This document shows, one piece after another, positions 46,270 to 56,114 of a DNA stretch of 64,000 nucleotides. Origin of the DNA: Marinobacter sp. ATCH36. GTDB taxonomy: Bacteria > Pseudomonadota > Gammaproteobacteria > Pseudomonadales > Oleiphilaceae. Under the pieces are notes generated by a model. That model was not told the DNA's origin. It ran no database searches and worked only from the letters and a program-made list of their open reading frames with translations. The position numbers and the translations under genes are program-made. Numbering within the stretch: the first letter of the stretch is position 1; the number at the start of each line of letters is the position of its first letter. The stretch covers positions 186,001-250,000 of the forward strand of contig NZ_JAMJPL010000004.1 of the NCBI RefSeq assembly GCF_023555055.1, read 5' to 3'.

Positions 46270-46278
46270 AGAATTTGC

Positions 46279-47148
46279 TTATCTGGTTTTGACAAGTTTT
46301 TTCAAGTACGCTCCGTAACTGTTCTTTTGGAGGTTTTCTGCCTCCGCCAGTAGCTGCTCTTCGTCGATAAAACCCATCCGATAGGCAACTTCTTCAAGGC
46401 AGGCAATTTTCAGGCCCTGACGTTTTTCCAGTGTTTCTATAAAGCCGCTGGCTTCGTGTAGCGAATCGAAGGTTCCGGTGTCCAGCCAGGCGAAGCCTCG
46501 GCCCAGCAATTCGACGTTCAGATCTCCCCTCTCCAGATAGGCTTGGTTGACACTGGTGATTTCCAGCTCCCCTCTGTCCGAAGGCTTGACCTGTTTGGCG
46601 AGTTCAACCACGTCGTTGTCGTAGAAGTAAAGGCCGGTTACTGCGTAATCGGATTTAGGAATGGCAGGTTTTTCTTCGATGGTAATCGCCCGGTGATTAT
46701 CATCGAATTCCACCACTCCGAAGCGTTCGGGGTCAGTAACCTGATAGCCAAATATGGTAGCCCCCTTGTCACGGGCGGCTGCGGTTTGCAGGAGTTTACT
46801 TAAGCCCTGTCCATAATAAATATTATCACCCAGTACCAGGCAGACGCTGTCGGCGCCTATGAACTCTTCACCAATAATGAAAGCTTGGGCAAGGCCATCC
46901 GGACTGGGTTGTGCTGCATAGGTCAAGTTGACACCCCATTGACCGCCACCGCCAAGAAGGCGCTTGAACCCATCCTGATCGTCGGGGGTAGTTATGACGA
47001 GAACATCCCTAATTCCTGCCAGCATGAGGACGGACAGGGGGTAATAGATCATGGGCTTGTCATACACCGGGAGAAGCTGCTTTGATATGCCTCTGGTGAT
47101 GGGGTACAGACGGGTGCCGGAGCCGCCGGCTAGGATAATCCCTTTCAT
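46279..47148 (-). CDS. rfbA: Glucose-1-phosphate thymidylyltransferase
   Basis: The 289-residue enzyme (typical length ~290) makes dTDP-glucose from dTTP and glucose-1-phosphate. It has the nucleotide loop [20 protein letters not shown] (residues 6-25), [13 protein letters not shown], and the EKP motif in [19 protein letters not shown]. It is the first step of dTDP-L-rhamnose synthesis. It lies directly after rfbD and is followed by the interrupted rfbC. Glucose-1-phosphate can be supplied by the pgm product encoded at the window end. Confidence 0.96.
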   Translation of the reverse strand: MKGIILAGGSGTRLYPITRGISKQLLPVYDKPMIYYPLSVLMLAGIRDVLVITTPDDQDGFKRLLGGGGQWGVNLTYAAQPSPDGLAQAFIIGEEFIGADSVCLVLGDNIYYGQGLSKLLQTAAARDKGATIFGYQVTDPERFGVVEFDDNHRAITIEEKPAIPKSDYAVTGLYFYDNDVVELAKQVKPSDRGELEITSVNQAYLERGDLNVELLGRGFAWLDTGTFDSLHEASGFIETLEKRQGLKIACLEEVAYRMGFIDEEQLLAEAENLQKNSYGAYLKKLVKTR

Positions 47149-47997
47149 TTACGTCTCCAGGTATTCGCGCAGAGTCAGCGCGAGCTGACTTTGCCAGTGC
47201 GGGAGCTCTACGTTCAGGGCGTTTTTGAGTTTACTCATATCCACCCTTGAGTTCAGCGGCCGTTTGGCTGGTGTTGGGTAGTCACTAGTTGGGATGGGAT
47301 ATGTTTTTGTGTTCTTACCGGCCAGGCCAAAGATTTCTTTTGCGAAGCCATGCCAGCTGGTTTCACCTTCTGGGGCCAAGTGGTATAGACCTGTTTCAAG
47401 TTTGCTGTGGATTGCCAGGGTAGTTATCTGCGCGATAAGCCTGGCGGGTGTTGGCGCGCCGATCTGGTCTGCCACGATGTTGAGTTCGGTTTTGCTTTCG
47501 GCCAGTCGCAACATGGTTTTCATGAAGTTGTTGCCGCGGGCACTGTAAACCCAGCTGGACCGAAAAATAAGATAATCTGCGCCACTTTTTTCAATAGCTC
47601 GATCCCCATTGAGCTTGGTTTTACCGTAGTGGCTTACCGGTCCCGTAGGGTTTGTTTCCTGCCATGGCGTTTCGCCGGTGCCAGGGTAGACATAATCGCT
47701 GCTGTAGTGGACCAGGCGTGCGTTATTGGCTTTTGTGTAGGCCGCAAGCTGTTCGGGAAGGCCTGCATTGAGGCGCCACGCTTCGGATTGGTGTACTTCG
47801 GCGGCGTCTACGGCGGTCCAGGCGGCGCCGTTTACAATCAAGTCTGGTTTTTTGACGGCCAGGTAGTTAGTGACTGCTTGTTCGTTCAACAGGTTCAACT
47901 CGTCCCTGCCCGGGGCGGTGATGGTGCCCAGAGGAGAAAGGGTGCGGTGGAGCTCGAAGCCTACTTGGCCGGTTATGCCGAGCAATAAAATGTTCAT
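47149..47997 (-). CDS. rfbD: dTDP-4-dehydrorhamnose reductase
   Basis: The 282-residue SDR-type reductase has [10 protein letters not shown] at residues 7-16, [10 protein letters not shown], the YSSDYVYPG segment, and catalytic YGKTK. It performs the last step to dTDP-L-rhamnose. The start overlaps the end of rfbB by 4 bp and its stop abuts rfbA, so the rml genes are translationally coupled. Confidence 0.95.
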   Translation of the reverse strand: MNILLLGITGQVGFELHRTLSPLGTITAPGRDELNLLNEQAVTNYLAVKKPDLIVNGAAWTAVDAAEVHQSEAWRLNAGLPEQLAAYTKANNARLVHYSSDYVYPGTGETPWQETNPTGPVSHYGKTKLNGDRAIEKSGADYLIFRSSWVYSARGNNFMKTMLRLAESKTELNIVADQIGAPTPARLIAQITTLAIHSKLETGLYHLAPEGETSWHGFAKEIFGLAGKNTKTYPIPTSDYPTPAKRPLNSRVDMSKLKNALNVELPHWQSQLALTLREYLET

Positions 47998-49046
47998 GTA
48001 CTTTCTCCCAATCGCTCGCGTTGGTAGCTACCATCCTGTACATGCTGACACCATTCGAGGTTGTTGAGATACCACTGCACGGTTTTTCGTATGCCGGTTT
48101 CGAACGTTTCTTCCGGTACCCAGCGCAGTTCTTTCTCGATTTTGCTGGCGTCTACAGCGTAGCGCATGTCGTGGCCGGGGCGCTCCATTACATAGGTGAT
48201 CAGGCCTCGGTAATGTGATTTCTGTGGGCGCAGTTCCTGGAGGATGTCGCAGAGGGTGAGCACTACCTCGATGTTCTGTTTTTCGTTATGGCCGCCGATA
48301 TTGTAGGTTTCGCCGGGTTTGCCCTCGGTCACCACTTTATAGAGGGCGCGGGCGTGGTCTTCTACATAAAGCCAGTCGCGGATCTGCTCACCTTGCCCAT
48401 AAATGGGTAGTGGCTTGCCTTCCAGGGCGTTGAGGATTACTAAAGGAATTAGCTTTTCCGGGAAGTGGTAGGGGCCGTAGTTATTTGAGCAGTTGGTTAT
48501 CAGGACTGGCAGACCGTAGGTTCGGTGCCAGGCGCGAACGAGGTGGTCTGAACTGGCTTTGCTGGCGCTGTAGGGGCTGCTTGGGGCGTAGGGGGTGACC
48601 TCGGTGAAGAAATCGCTCGATCCTTCAAGGTCGCCGTAGACTTCGTCTGTGCTTATGTGGTGGAAGCGAAATGCGTCTTTTCGTGGTGATTTCAGAGTAT
48701 TCCAGTAGGCTCTGGCGGCCTCCAGTAGGGAGCAGGTGCCTACTATGTTGGTTTCGATGAAGGCTGCGGGGCTTTCTATGGAGCGGTCTACGTGGCTTTC
48801 GGCGGCCAGGTGCATGACGGCGTCTGGCTGGTGTTGGGCCAGTACGCGGTCAACTTCGGCGCGGTTGCAGATGTCTACCTGTTCGAAGGCGTAACGCTCG
48901 CTTTCGCTCACTTCGGCAAGGCTTTCGAGATTGCCTGCATAGGTGAGTTTGTCGAGGTTGACGACTTCATCCTGGGTGTTTCGGATGATGTGGCGGATCA
49001 CTGCGGAGCCTATGAAGCCGGCGCCGCCAGTTATCAGGAGCTTCAT
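47994..49046 (-). CDS. rfbB: dTDP-glucose 4,6-dehydratase
   Basis: The 350-residue enzyme has [16 protein letters not shown] at residues 5-20, [12 protein letters not shown], the STDEVYGDL catalytic segment (Asp-Glu pair) and [15 protein letters not shown] with the YxxxK pair. Length matches RmlB (~355). It forms dTDP-4-keto-6-deoxyglucose for rhamnose. It is the first sugar gene after the wzz-like gene. Confidence 0.97.
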   Translation of the reverse strand: MKLLITGGAGFIGSAVIRHIIRNTQDEVVNLDKLTYAGNLESLAEVSESERYAFEQVDICNRAEVDRVLAQHQPDAVMHLAAESHVDRSIESPAAFIETNIVGTCSLLEAARAYWNTLKSPRKDAFRFHHISTDEVYGDLEGSSDFFTEVTPYAPSSPYSASKASSDHLVRAWHRTYGLPVLITNCSNNYGPYHFPEKLIPLVILNALEGKPLPIYGQGEQIRDWLYVEDHARALYKVVTEGKPGETYNIGGHNEKQNIEVVLTLCDILQELRPQKSHYRGLITYVMERPGHDMRYAVDASKIEKELRWVPEETFETGIRKTVQWYLNNLEWCQHVQDGSYQRERLGEST

Positions 49047-49164
49047 GGTTAGGTCGTTTTTTAGTTTCGGCGGAATGTGCTGGCCTGGTTGTCGAATTTC
49101 GCTTTCTATCCGACCTTGTAGGTTTGTTGGGCTATCACCAATTTTGGCCTCTTGGTCTTATTCA

Positions 49165-49932
49165 TTACTCTCCAACACCTTCCCCAAGCTGCTCCCTGAC
49201 CAGCACAATAAATTCAGAGAAAAACGCAAGAAACACTCCCATCATTCCACCAAGAACCGCCGCCAAAATAACAATCAGGCTCTTGCTGGCGCCCTTGCGC
49301 TCGGCACTTTTCCGGCTGACCACCAGCGATTCCCCCGGGCTCAGCCCTTCCAATTTGCCTTCCAGCTCAACCCGCTTTTCATAGGCTTCCGCAATAGCAG
49401 AACCGGTATCTTGACCTCCCTGCAATGATTCTAATGCCCGGTCTATGGCGTCGATGCGGCTCTCCAGGCTCTGCTTTTCGCGGGTCAGCAGCGCTTGCTG
49501 GCGTTCTTTTATCTGGTCGATCAGCTTTTCGTGGGTTTCCTCCACCAGCGCAGCGTTTTCCGGTGATGCTTCAGAGGCCATCCGTATCAGGCCAGTGTCT
49601 TTCGGGTTGGAAAAACTGATCTCAAACGGTAGCTTTGCGTCTTCTTTCTGGCGGTGGGTGGCATGAATTTCAGGGAACCAACGGTTTTGCAGCGTTGCGA
49701 TGGTTGTCGCTGGGGCTTCAACTGTTTTGCCTGAACCCACTTCGGCCATCTGATAAAGGCTTACGTATTCGTACTTTTCCGGCACCAGCAATAATGCATA
49801 GGCGAGCCCAGCTAATGTTGTCGCGAGAAAAACCACGTAAAAAACGCGCCGGCGCCGGATAAAGGTGGTGGCCAGGTCGACAAGGCTGATCTCGTCGTCG
49901 TAGGTCGGGCGTCTTTCGGGTGTGTTGTCCAT
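49165..49932 (-). CDS. wzz: Wzz-type chain-length regulator
   Basis: The 255-residue protein has the two-membrane-helix Wzz topology: an N-terminal helix (VFYVVFLATTLAGLAYALLLV, residues ~35-55), a mainly coiled periplasmic region (LLTREKQSLESRIDAIDRALESL) and a C-terminal helix (LIVILAAVLGGMMGVFLAFF) with the usual Gly-rich pattern. It is shorter than E. coli WzzB (~325). It is the first gene of the polysaccharide operon behind the ops element, fitting control of chain length. Confidence 0.88.
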   Translation of the reverse strand: MDNTPERRPTYDDEISLVDLATTFIRRRRVFYVVFLATTLAGLAYALLLVPEKYEYVSLYQMAEVGSGKTVEAPATTIATLQNRWFPEIHATHRQKEDAKLPFEISFSNPKDTGLIRMASEASPENAALVEETHEKLIDQIKERQQALLTREKQSLESRIDAIDRALESLQGGQDTGSAIAEAYEKRVELEGKLEGLSPGESLVVSRKSAERKGASKSLIVILAAVLGGMMGVFLAFFSEFIVLVREQLGEGVGE

Positions 49933-49973
49933 TCACTAGAACCTGTTATTTGCTGGTTGATTTTTCGTTCAGG

Positions 49974-49996
49974 CACGCTACCGCCCCACCTACCAG
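49974..49996 (-). promoter_or_regulatory. ops/JUMPstart element
   Basis: On the minus strand GGCGGTAGCGTG (49985-49974) is an exact ops sequence, which recruits RfaH to stop early termination in long surface-polysaccharide operons. Just upstream CTGGTAGGTG (49996-49987) matches the other conserved JUMPstart block, with shortened spacing. The wzz start follows 42 bp downstream. The rest of the 49933-50337 gap holds a REP hairpin at 50229 and nothing else recognised. Confidence 0.88.
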
Positions 49997-50228
49997 GATT
50001 CAGTGCGTTGGGGCTCAATACGCTTGGCTATACAGACGACGAAAACAGGAGAAGCGTTCCCAACGGCATCCCAGCCAGGTAGCGTATAGTTTGTTCAATA
50101 ATGAGGCGCAATTCTACGGCATCGCAGCTTACAGGCAAGCCGCGACCCGCCGTTCATTGTAAATCGGATCAACGATTTTGGTTAATTATTGTTAAATGAC
50201 TGGGGGCGGGGGCAAGAATTTAAGCGGA

Positions 50229-50256
50229 TTGTCGGGTTACGCTTGCTAATCCTACT
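50229..50256. repeat. REP hairpin, diverged copy
   Basis: TTGTCGGGTTACGCTTGCTAATCCTAC resembles the hairpin at 29018-29050 and likewise lies downstream of an SLC13 permease gene. Confidence 0.6.
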
Positions 50257-50337
50257 GGGCTGCTCCGGCACCAATAATCGGGTGAAGATTGCATCTGAAA
50301 AGCTTGATTACGGCGGAGGAGTTTACCAAATGCCGAC

Positions 50338-52104
50338 TCAAAACCCCCAAACCAACGGAATCAACCCCACAGCAACACTCCCCACCAGCAAACTCAACGG
50401 CAAACCAATCCGCATATAATCAGTAAACTGATACCGCCCCGGGCCATACACCATCAGGTTGGTCTGATACCCCAACGGCGTAACGAACGAGGCAGACGCC
50501 GCGAACATTACCGCAACCGCGAACGGCAGGAAACTTACCCCCAACTGCTCGGAAAGCGCCAGTGCTATCGGGAACATCAGCACGGCGGCAGCGTTATTGG
50601 TTATCAGCTCGGTAAAAATGGCAGTCAGCAGATAAATCAGCGCCAGCGCCATCCACGGAGTCAGCGCCCCGAAGCCCAGAAATCCGTTGGCAACCCAGAT
50701 CGCCGCTCCAGTTTCTGTCATGGCATTACCCAAGGCAAAAGACGCCGCAATCACCACCAGCACCGGCAAATCGACGCTGCGCCGGGCCCGGCTGGCGGTA
50801 ATACAGCCGGAAACAATCATCGCCCCTGCAGCCAGAAAGGCCGCCTCCATTATCTGCAAAAGGCCAGAAGCGCTCACCAGCACCATCGACGCCAGTATCC
50901 CCAGCGCTCGCGGCGCCTTGTGGAAATCCGGTGGTGTGGAATCATTCAGTGCGCTGACCAGCAGGAAGTCCCGCCGGAACTGGTACTGCTCAACAAACTG
51001 GTGGCTGGCTTCCAGCAGAAGGGTATCCCCCATCCGGAAGGTAATATCCCCCAGCTTGCCAGACACCCGTTTACCCTCGCGGGACAACGACAGAATCACC
51101 GCATTAAACCGGGTACGGAACCGGCTGTCCCGAATGGTTTTGTTCAGTGCGGGAAATTCAGGCCCAAGCACCACTTCAACAAGACAGCGCTGATGATTTT
51201 CGATATTCAGCTTATGGACACTGCCATTGGCGGGTTTAAGGCCCTGAATACGCCGCAGCTCGCTGGCACATTCAGGCGCACCCACGAAATAGAGCCGGTC
51301 ACCAGCCTGCAACGTCCGGTCCGGCTCAACAGCGGTAATCAGCCGCCCTCCGCGATCAATCTCTGTGAGGTAGCCATAACTCAGAGCCCGCAAACCCGCC
51401 TGGGCGATGGTTTTGCCCACCAAAGGCCCCGGCCCAATCACCTCCACTTCCACCCCATACTCACGTATCTGGTCCAGTTCTTCACTGACACCACCGCGGT
51501 CCGGCAATATCCGGGAGGCAAACAGCACAAGGAAGGTACCACCCACGAGCAACAACGGAATACCAACCCAGGCTAACTCGAACAAACCCAGATTGATGTC
51601 CAGGCGGCTCTGCAGCATGCCATCCACCACCAGGTTGGTACTGGTACCAATCAGCGTACAGGTTCCGCCAAGAATGGCGGCATAGCTCAGGGGCAGCAGA
51701 AGTTTTGAGGCGGGAATACCCAGGCGCTGGGCCCAGTCCTGAATGGCGGGAATAAACATAGCAACCACGGCCGTATTATTCATAAAGCCGCTGAGAATGC
51801 CGGTGGGCGCGATCATCCGCAACTGGGCACCCTTTTCGGTTTTGGGATGCCCCAGCAACAGGCGGGCAATCCACTGCACCGCCCCGGTTTCTTTCAATCC
51901 GGCCGCCACTACATACAGTGTTGCGATGGTAATCACGCCCGGGTTACCAAATCCCGCCAGCGCCTCTGCCGGCCCGAGGATTCCCGTAATCAGCAGGAAC
52001 GCCAAAGCCGACATCAGAACCAGATCAGCAGACACGCGGGTAAGCGTTAGCGCCGACAACACCGAAAACAGTGTTATCAAGGTGACTACACCTTGCCACT
52101 CCAT
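50338..52104 (-). CDS. SLC13/DASS family permease with RCK_C domains (copy 2)
   Basis: The 588-residue protein is nearly collinear with the 589-residue copy at 29058-30827: the same [11 protein letters not shown] and [12 protein letters not shown] motifs and the same pair of TrkA-C domains ([20 protein letters not shown]). It is the last gene of cysD-cysN-cysC-SLC13, 4 bp after cysC, so sulfate uptake is the probable role, supplying ATP sulfurylase. Confidence 0.9.
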   Translation of the reverse strand: MEWQGVVTLITLFSVLSALTLTRVSADLVLMSALAFLLITGILGPAEALAGFGNPGVITIATLYVVAAGLKETGAVQWIARLLLGHPKTEKGAQLRMIAPTGILSGFMNNTAVVAMFIPAIQDWAQRLGIPASKLLLPLSYAAILGGTCTLIGTSTNLVVDGMLQSRLDINLGLFELAWVGIPLLLVGGTFLVLFASRILPDRGGVSEELDQIREYGVEVEVIGPGPLVGKTIAQAGLRALSYGYLTEIDRGGRLITAVEPDRTLQAGDRLYFVGAPECASELRRIQGLKPANGSVHKLNIENHQRCLVEVVLGPEFPALNKTIRDSRFRTRFNAVILSLSREGKRVSGKLGDITFRMGDTLLLEASHQFVEQYQFRRDFLLVSALNDSTPPDFHKAPRALGILASMVLVSASGLLQIMEAAFLAAGAMIVSGCITASRARRSVDLPVLVVIAASFALGNAMTETGAAIWVANGFLGFGALTPWMALALIYLLTAIFTELITNNAAAVLMFPIALALSEQLGVSFLPFAVAVMFAASASFVTPLGYQTNLMVYGPGRYQFTDYMRIGLPLSLLVGSVAVGLIPLVWGF

Positions 52105-52108
52105 GGAA

Positions 52109-52726
52109 TTAATCCTTGCGGGTAATCAACTCGCGCTGAAGCAGATAGGTGATCAGGGCCTCGATGCAGTCGTCTACCGACATGCTTGAGGTATCCAGAG
52201 AAACCTCCGGATGGGAGGGAGCCTCGTAAGGCGAATCAATACCGGTAAAATGCTTTATCTCCCCAGCCCGCGCCTTGTGATAGAGCCCCTTTGGATCACG
52301 CTCTTCACAGGTAGCCAGAGGCGTGTCCATGAAGACCTCAATAAACTCGCCCGCCGGGAAAAGCTTCCTTACCAAACGCCGATCACTGGTAAACGGCGAA
52401 ATGAAAGCACTCAATACAATCAGGCCGGCATCGGCGAACAGCTTGCTCACCTCACCAATCCGCCGAATATTCTCCACCCGGTCCTCATCGGAGAAGCCCA
52501 GATCCTCGCACAACCCATGGCGAACATTGTCACCATCCAACAGGAACGTGTGATAACCACGCTTGTGCAGGGCCACATCCAGTGCATTGGCAATCGTCGA
52601 TTTGCCAGAACCGCTGAGGCCGGTAAACCACAGCAGGCAGGGTTTCTGGTTTTTATTCACGGAACGCTCGGCACGGGTAATTTTGTGATCGTGCCAGACA
52701 ATATTTTCAGCCAAAACTTTTCTCAC
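52109..52726 (-). CDS. cysC: Adenylylsulfate kinase (copy 2)
   Basis: The 205-residue APS kinase has the P-loop [26 protein letters not shown] and GIDSPYE. It makes PAPS from the APS produced by CysDN. It begins 2 bp after the cysN stop. It is very similar to the copy at 30834-31454, differing mainly near the N terminus and C terminus. Confidence 0.96.
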   Translation of the reverse strand: MRKVLAENIVWHDHKITRAERSVNKNQKPCLLWFTGLSGSGKSTIANALDVALHKRGYHTFLLDGDNVRHGLCEDLGFSDEDRVENIRRIGEVSKLFADAGLIVLSAFISPFTSDRRLVRKLFPAGEFIEVFMDTPLATCEERDPKGLYHKARAGEIKHFTGIDSPYEAPSHPEVSLDTSSMSVDDCIEALITYLLQRELITRKD

Positions 52727-52728
52727 TT

Positions 52729-54141
52729 TTAAACAGCCTTACATTCCCACTCGGGATAATTCTCCCGAATAAACCGGTTCAGGTTCCGCTCTGCTTCCGT
52801 GTATTCACGCGTCGGTGCATTACCGGAATCGTCCAGAGCCCGCTCCACCATGCCGGCCGCAACCGTCACGTTAGTCAGCTTATCAATGAGGATAAAACTC
52901 CCCGTACCAGGATGGCGCTGATAATCCTCCACGACCACAGGCTCGGACAGTTCCACATCACACCGGCCGATGGCATTCAGCTCAAGACCGCCCTGCGTCT
53001 CCGCATAACGCTCCAGCGTGTTCACATCAATCTCTTCAAGCACCTCATTCACGTAACAGTTGGTCACCCGTGTGCCGATCTTGATGCCGTATTCACGGCC
53101 GGGCTTCAGTGCCTGCTCGTTCATCCAAACGATTTGAGCTGCAAAGCGGTTGCCCAGAGCTGGCTGGCTGTTAGCGTGCACCAGAAGATCGCCACGGGAA
53201 ATATCCACCTCGTATTCCAGAGTCAGCGTAATGGCATCCCCCGGCCAGGCCCGCTCGATCTCGCCTTCATAGTTGTGAATGCTCTTCACACGGGACGTCT
53301 TCCCAGAGGGCAGCACAGCCACTTCATCACCCTTGTGCACCACACCGCTGGCAAGCGTGCCGCAATAGCCCCGGAAGTCCAGGTTCGGGCGATTCACATA
53401 CTGCACCGGGAAGCGCAGGTCAGTGACGTTCAGATCTTCCAGAACCTCCACCTGCTCCAGAATGTTCATCAGGGTTTCGCCGTGGTACCAGGGCGTTTGC
53501 TCGCTGCGGTTCACCACATTATCGCCATTCAATGCAGAGATCGGCACGTAGTAAACATCTTCCAGCCCCAGCTGGGTGGCCAGCTTCTGATATTCCTCGC
53601 GGATGTTGTTGAACACCTCTTCGGAGAAATCCACCAGGTCCATCTTATTGATCGCCACCACCACATGCTTCAACCCCAGCAGGCTGACAATAAAGCTGTG
53701 CCGGCGGGACTGGGTCAGCACGCCTTTGCGGGCGTCGATCATCACCACCGCCAGATCACAGGTAGAGGCTCCAGTCGCCATATTGCGGGTGTACTGCTCA
53801 TGGCCCGGGCAATCGGCAATGATGAACTTGCGTTTGTCGGTGGAGAAATACCGGTAGGCCACATCAATGGTAATACCCTGCTCCCGCTCGGAAGCCAGGC
53901 CATCCACCAGCAAGGCCAGGTCCAGCGACTCGCCGGCATTACCCTGGCGCTCGCTGTCTTTGTGCAGAGTAGCCAGGTGGTCTTCAAAAATCAGCTTGGA
54001 ATCAAACAGCAGGCGGCCAATCAGCGTGGATTTGCCGTCGTCGACACTGCCACAGGTCAGAAAACGCAGCAGGTCCTTGTTCTCATGCTGGTCCAGGTAC
54101 GCGAGGATATCGGATTCAATTAATTCAGAGGCGTGAGACAT
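52729..54141 (-). CDS. cysN: Sulfate adenylyltransferase GTPase subunit
   Basis: The 470-residue EF-Tu-like GTPase (E. coli CysN 475) has G1 GSVDDGKST (residues ~32-40), G3 DCPGHEQY and G4 NKMD. It drives APS formation by CysD. It overlaps the cysD stop by one base. The C terminus ends before any fused APS-kinase domain, which is encoded separately as cysC. Confidence 0.97.
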   Translation of the reverse strand: MSHASELIESDILAYLDQHENKDLLRFLTCGSVDDGKSTLIGRLLFDSKLIFEDHLATLHKDSERQGNAGESLDLALLVDGLASEREQGITIDVAYRYFSTDKRKFIIADCPGHEQYTRNMATGASTCDLAVVMIDARKGVLTQSRRHSFIVSLLGLKHVVVAINKMDLVDFSEEVFNNIREEYQKLATQLGLEDVYYVPISALNGDNVVNRSEQTPWYHGETLMNILEQVEVLEDLNVTDLRFPVQYVNRPNLDFRGYCGTLASGVVHKGDEVAVLPSGKTSRVKSIHNYEGEIERAWPGDAITLTLEYEVDISRGDLLVHANSQPALGNRFAAQIVWMNEQALKPGREYGIKIGTRVTNCYVNEVLEEIDVNTLERYAETQGGLELNAIGRCDVELSEPVVVEDYQRHPGTGSFILIDKLTNVTVAAGMVERALDDSGNAPTREYTEAERNLNRFIRENYPEWECKAV

Positions 54142-55055
54142 TAGAAATACCCTTCCCGTTTCTTTTGTTCCATGGACGCAGCGGAATCGTGATCAATCAC
54201 CCGCCCCTGCCTTTCGGAGGTCTTGGTCAACAACATCTCCTGAATAATCTCCGGCAAGGTCGCTGCCTCAGACTCAACCGCCCCGGTCAACGGATAACAC
54301 CCCAGCGTACGGAACCGCACCTTCTTCATCATCGGCTTTTCACCCGGCTCCAGCGGCATGCGATCGTCATCCACCATAATCAGAGTGCCGTCGCGCTCCA
54401 CCACCGGGCGCTCCGCAGCGTAATACAGCGGCACAATGTCGATGTTTTCCAGGTAGATGTATTGCCAGATATCCAGCTCCGTCCAGTTGGACAGGGGGAA
54501 CACACGAATGCTCTCGCCCTTGTTCACCTTGCCGTTATAAAGATTCCACAACTCCGGGCGCTGGTTTTTCGGATCCCAGCGGTGGAACTTGTCCCGGAAG
54601 GAATAAACACGCTCCTTGGCCCGGGACTTTTCCTCGTCCCGGCGAGCACCGCCGAAAGCGGCATCAAAGCCGTAATGGTCCAATGCCTGCTTCAAAGCCT
54701 GGGTTTTCATCACATCGGTGTGCTTGGCACTGCCATGGGTAAACGGCCCAACGCCCTGGGCAACGCCTTCCTGGTTAGTGTGCACAATCAGCTTCAGCCC
54801 CAGCCGCTGTGTCAGTTCATCCCGGAACTTGATCATCTCCCGGAACTTCCAGGTAGTATCCACGTGCATCAGCGGAAACGGCGGCTTACCCGGCGCAAAA
54901 GCCTTCATGGCCAGATGCAGCATCACGGCAGAGTCTTTACCGATGGAATACAGCATCACCGGGTTATCAAACTCGGCGGCCACTTCGCGGATGATATGGA
55001 TGGATTCCGCCTCAAGTTGCTTGAGGTGGGTTTTCTTTGGGGGGATTAAAGTCAT
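54141..55055 (-). CDS. cysD: Sulfate adenylyltransferase catalytic subunit
   Basis: The 304-residue product from the ATG at 55055 begins [20 protein letters not shown], matching CysD proteins (302). The ATG 24 bases earlier would add an atypical MIYCTDTE. CysD is an ATP-pyrophosphatase-type enzyme that joins sulfate and ATP; the [13 protein letters not shown] loop (near residue 46) and [16 protein letters not shown] are present. It is the first gene of the sulfate-activation operon; a GGGGTC element lies 42 bp upstream. Confidence 0.96.
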   Translation of the reverse strand: MTLIPPKKTHLKQLEAESIHIIREVAAEFDNPVMLYSIGKDSAVMLHLAMKAFAPGKPPFPLMHVDTTWKFREMIKFRDELTQRLGLKLIVHTNQEGVAQGVGPFTHGSAKHTDVMKTQALKQALDHYGFDAAFGGARRDEEKSRAKERVYSFRDKFHRWDPKNQRPELWNLYNGKVNKGESIRVFPLSNWTELDIWQYIYLENIDIVPLYYAAERPVVERDGTLIMVDDDRMPLEPGEKPMMKKVRFRTLGCYPLTGAVESEAATLPEIIQEMLLTKTSERQGRVIDHDSAASMEQKKREGYF

Positions 55056-55096
55056 TTCAGTATCCGTGCAATAAATCAAAATTTGAAGGCAACAAA

Positions 55097-55126
55097 GGGG
55101 TCTGACCCCGAACGGGGTCAGACCCC
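55097..55126. repeat. Double GGGGTC palindrome
   Basis: GGGGTCTGACCCC and GGGGTCAGACCCC are separated by 4 bp, between the DHH gene and cysD. Confidence 0.9.
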
Positions 55127-55141
55127 ACCCTTCTTCTCAAT

Positions 55142-56104
55142 TCAACTCCAAGCGCCAGACATAGCACCAAGAAACTCATCCAACTGATCAGCTGGCAACG
55201 CATTAATCCCGGCCGCCGCCTGGCGCCCACCTCCGGTGGGAAACTGCCGGGCCACTTCATCAGCACCGCTGCGATTATTCAGGGGCGCACGAATACTCAC
55301 CAGATACGTCTTATCGGCTTGCTCCGTAACAATCGCACAGGCTCTGTCGGGATTAAGGTTGGCCAGCTCATTACCCAGCACACCACTGACACGGCGGGCC
55401 CAAGCCTCACCCGGCAATTTCACCACCAGAGATGTGGCGGTCTCCGCCAGTACAGAAGCAGCCAAGCCCTGCGCCATGTCGGCCTCGTAGCCATCCCGCA
55501 GTTGCTGCCAGGCAGCAGGCTCAGAATCAATCAGCTCAAGGGGATCAGCAAACGTCACGAATTCCCGGTACAAATCCGCCGGGTGAAAGTGCAGGTCCTC
55601 AATCGTGGCGCCATAGCCGTTGTAGTTGATACAAACGCCGAGAGTTTTAAGCGCCTCAGTCTGATCGGATGACAAACCGGCCCTGGCTGCCAGGTCCTCA
55701 CCAACCGCATTGAGGTTATCGCCAAACGCAGCCGCAATCGCCCAGTTATGGAACCGGCTCTTAAGGTGCTGATCCACCAGCAGACTGGTGCAGGTCGTAG
55801 GTTGAGTATCGATCAGTGCGGTGAAATGGGTATGCTCCGGTAGGGTATCACCGGCGAAGTGGTGGTCTACATAGAACACACGGCAACCGGCAGCCAACAG
55901 AGCATCCACGGCGTCCCGGTTTTTATCCAGGCTAACATCCAGGATGTTGACCTGAGCCGGCTCGCTTCCGGGAACATGCCGCGCGAGGGTGGTATCGCGT
56001 TTTACGCCAGTGATTAGAACTGATTCGCAAGGTTCAGCAAGGCGAAGCTGAATCAGCGCGCAGATGCCGTCTGCATCGCCATTAAATACGTCGTAGGTTT
56101 GCAT
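55142..56104 (-). CDS. DHH family phosphoesterase
   Basis: From the ATG at 56104 (MQTYDVFNGDADGICAL) the product is 320 residues; an upstream ATG at 56236 would overlap kpsC and lacks family support. It has the DGDADG-like NGDADG motif, the DHH signature in VFYVDHHFAGD, and a C-terminal DHHA1 glycine-rich motif PTGGGRQAAAGI. DHH-DHHA1 proteins cleave short RNAs, pAp or cyclic dinucleotides. With PAPS synthesis next door, pAp removal is an attractive but unproven role. Confidence 0.8.
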   Translation of the reverse strand: MQTYDVFNGDADGICALIQLRLAEPCESVLITGVKRDTTLARHVPGSEPAQVNILDVSLDKNRDAVDALLAAGCRVFYVDHHFAGDTLPEHTHFTALIDTQPTTCTSLLVDQHLKSRFHNWAIAAAFGDNLNAVGEDLAARAGLSSDQTEALKTLGVCINYNGYGATIEDLHFHPADLYREFVTFADPLELIDSEPAAWQQLRDGYEADMAQGLAASVLAETATSLVVKLPGEAWARRVSGVLGNELANLNPDRACAIVTEQADKTYLVSIRAPLNNRSGADEVARQFPTGGGRQAAAGINALPADQLDEFLGAMSGAWS

Positions 56105-56114
56105 AGGTTCCTTG

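Noticed and set aside
55057..55266. Open frame across the double GGGGTC palindrome
   Set aside because: It is antiparallel or out of frame with cysD and the DHH gene, and composed of repeat-derived sequence.
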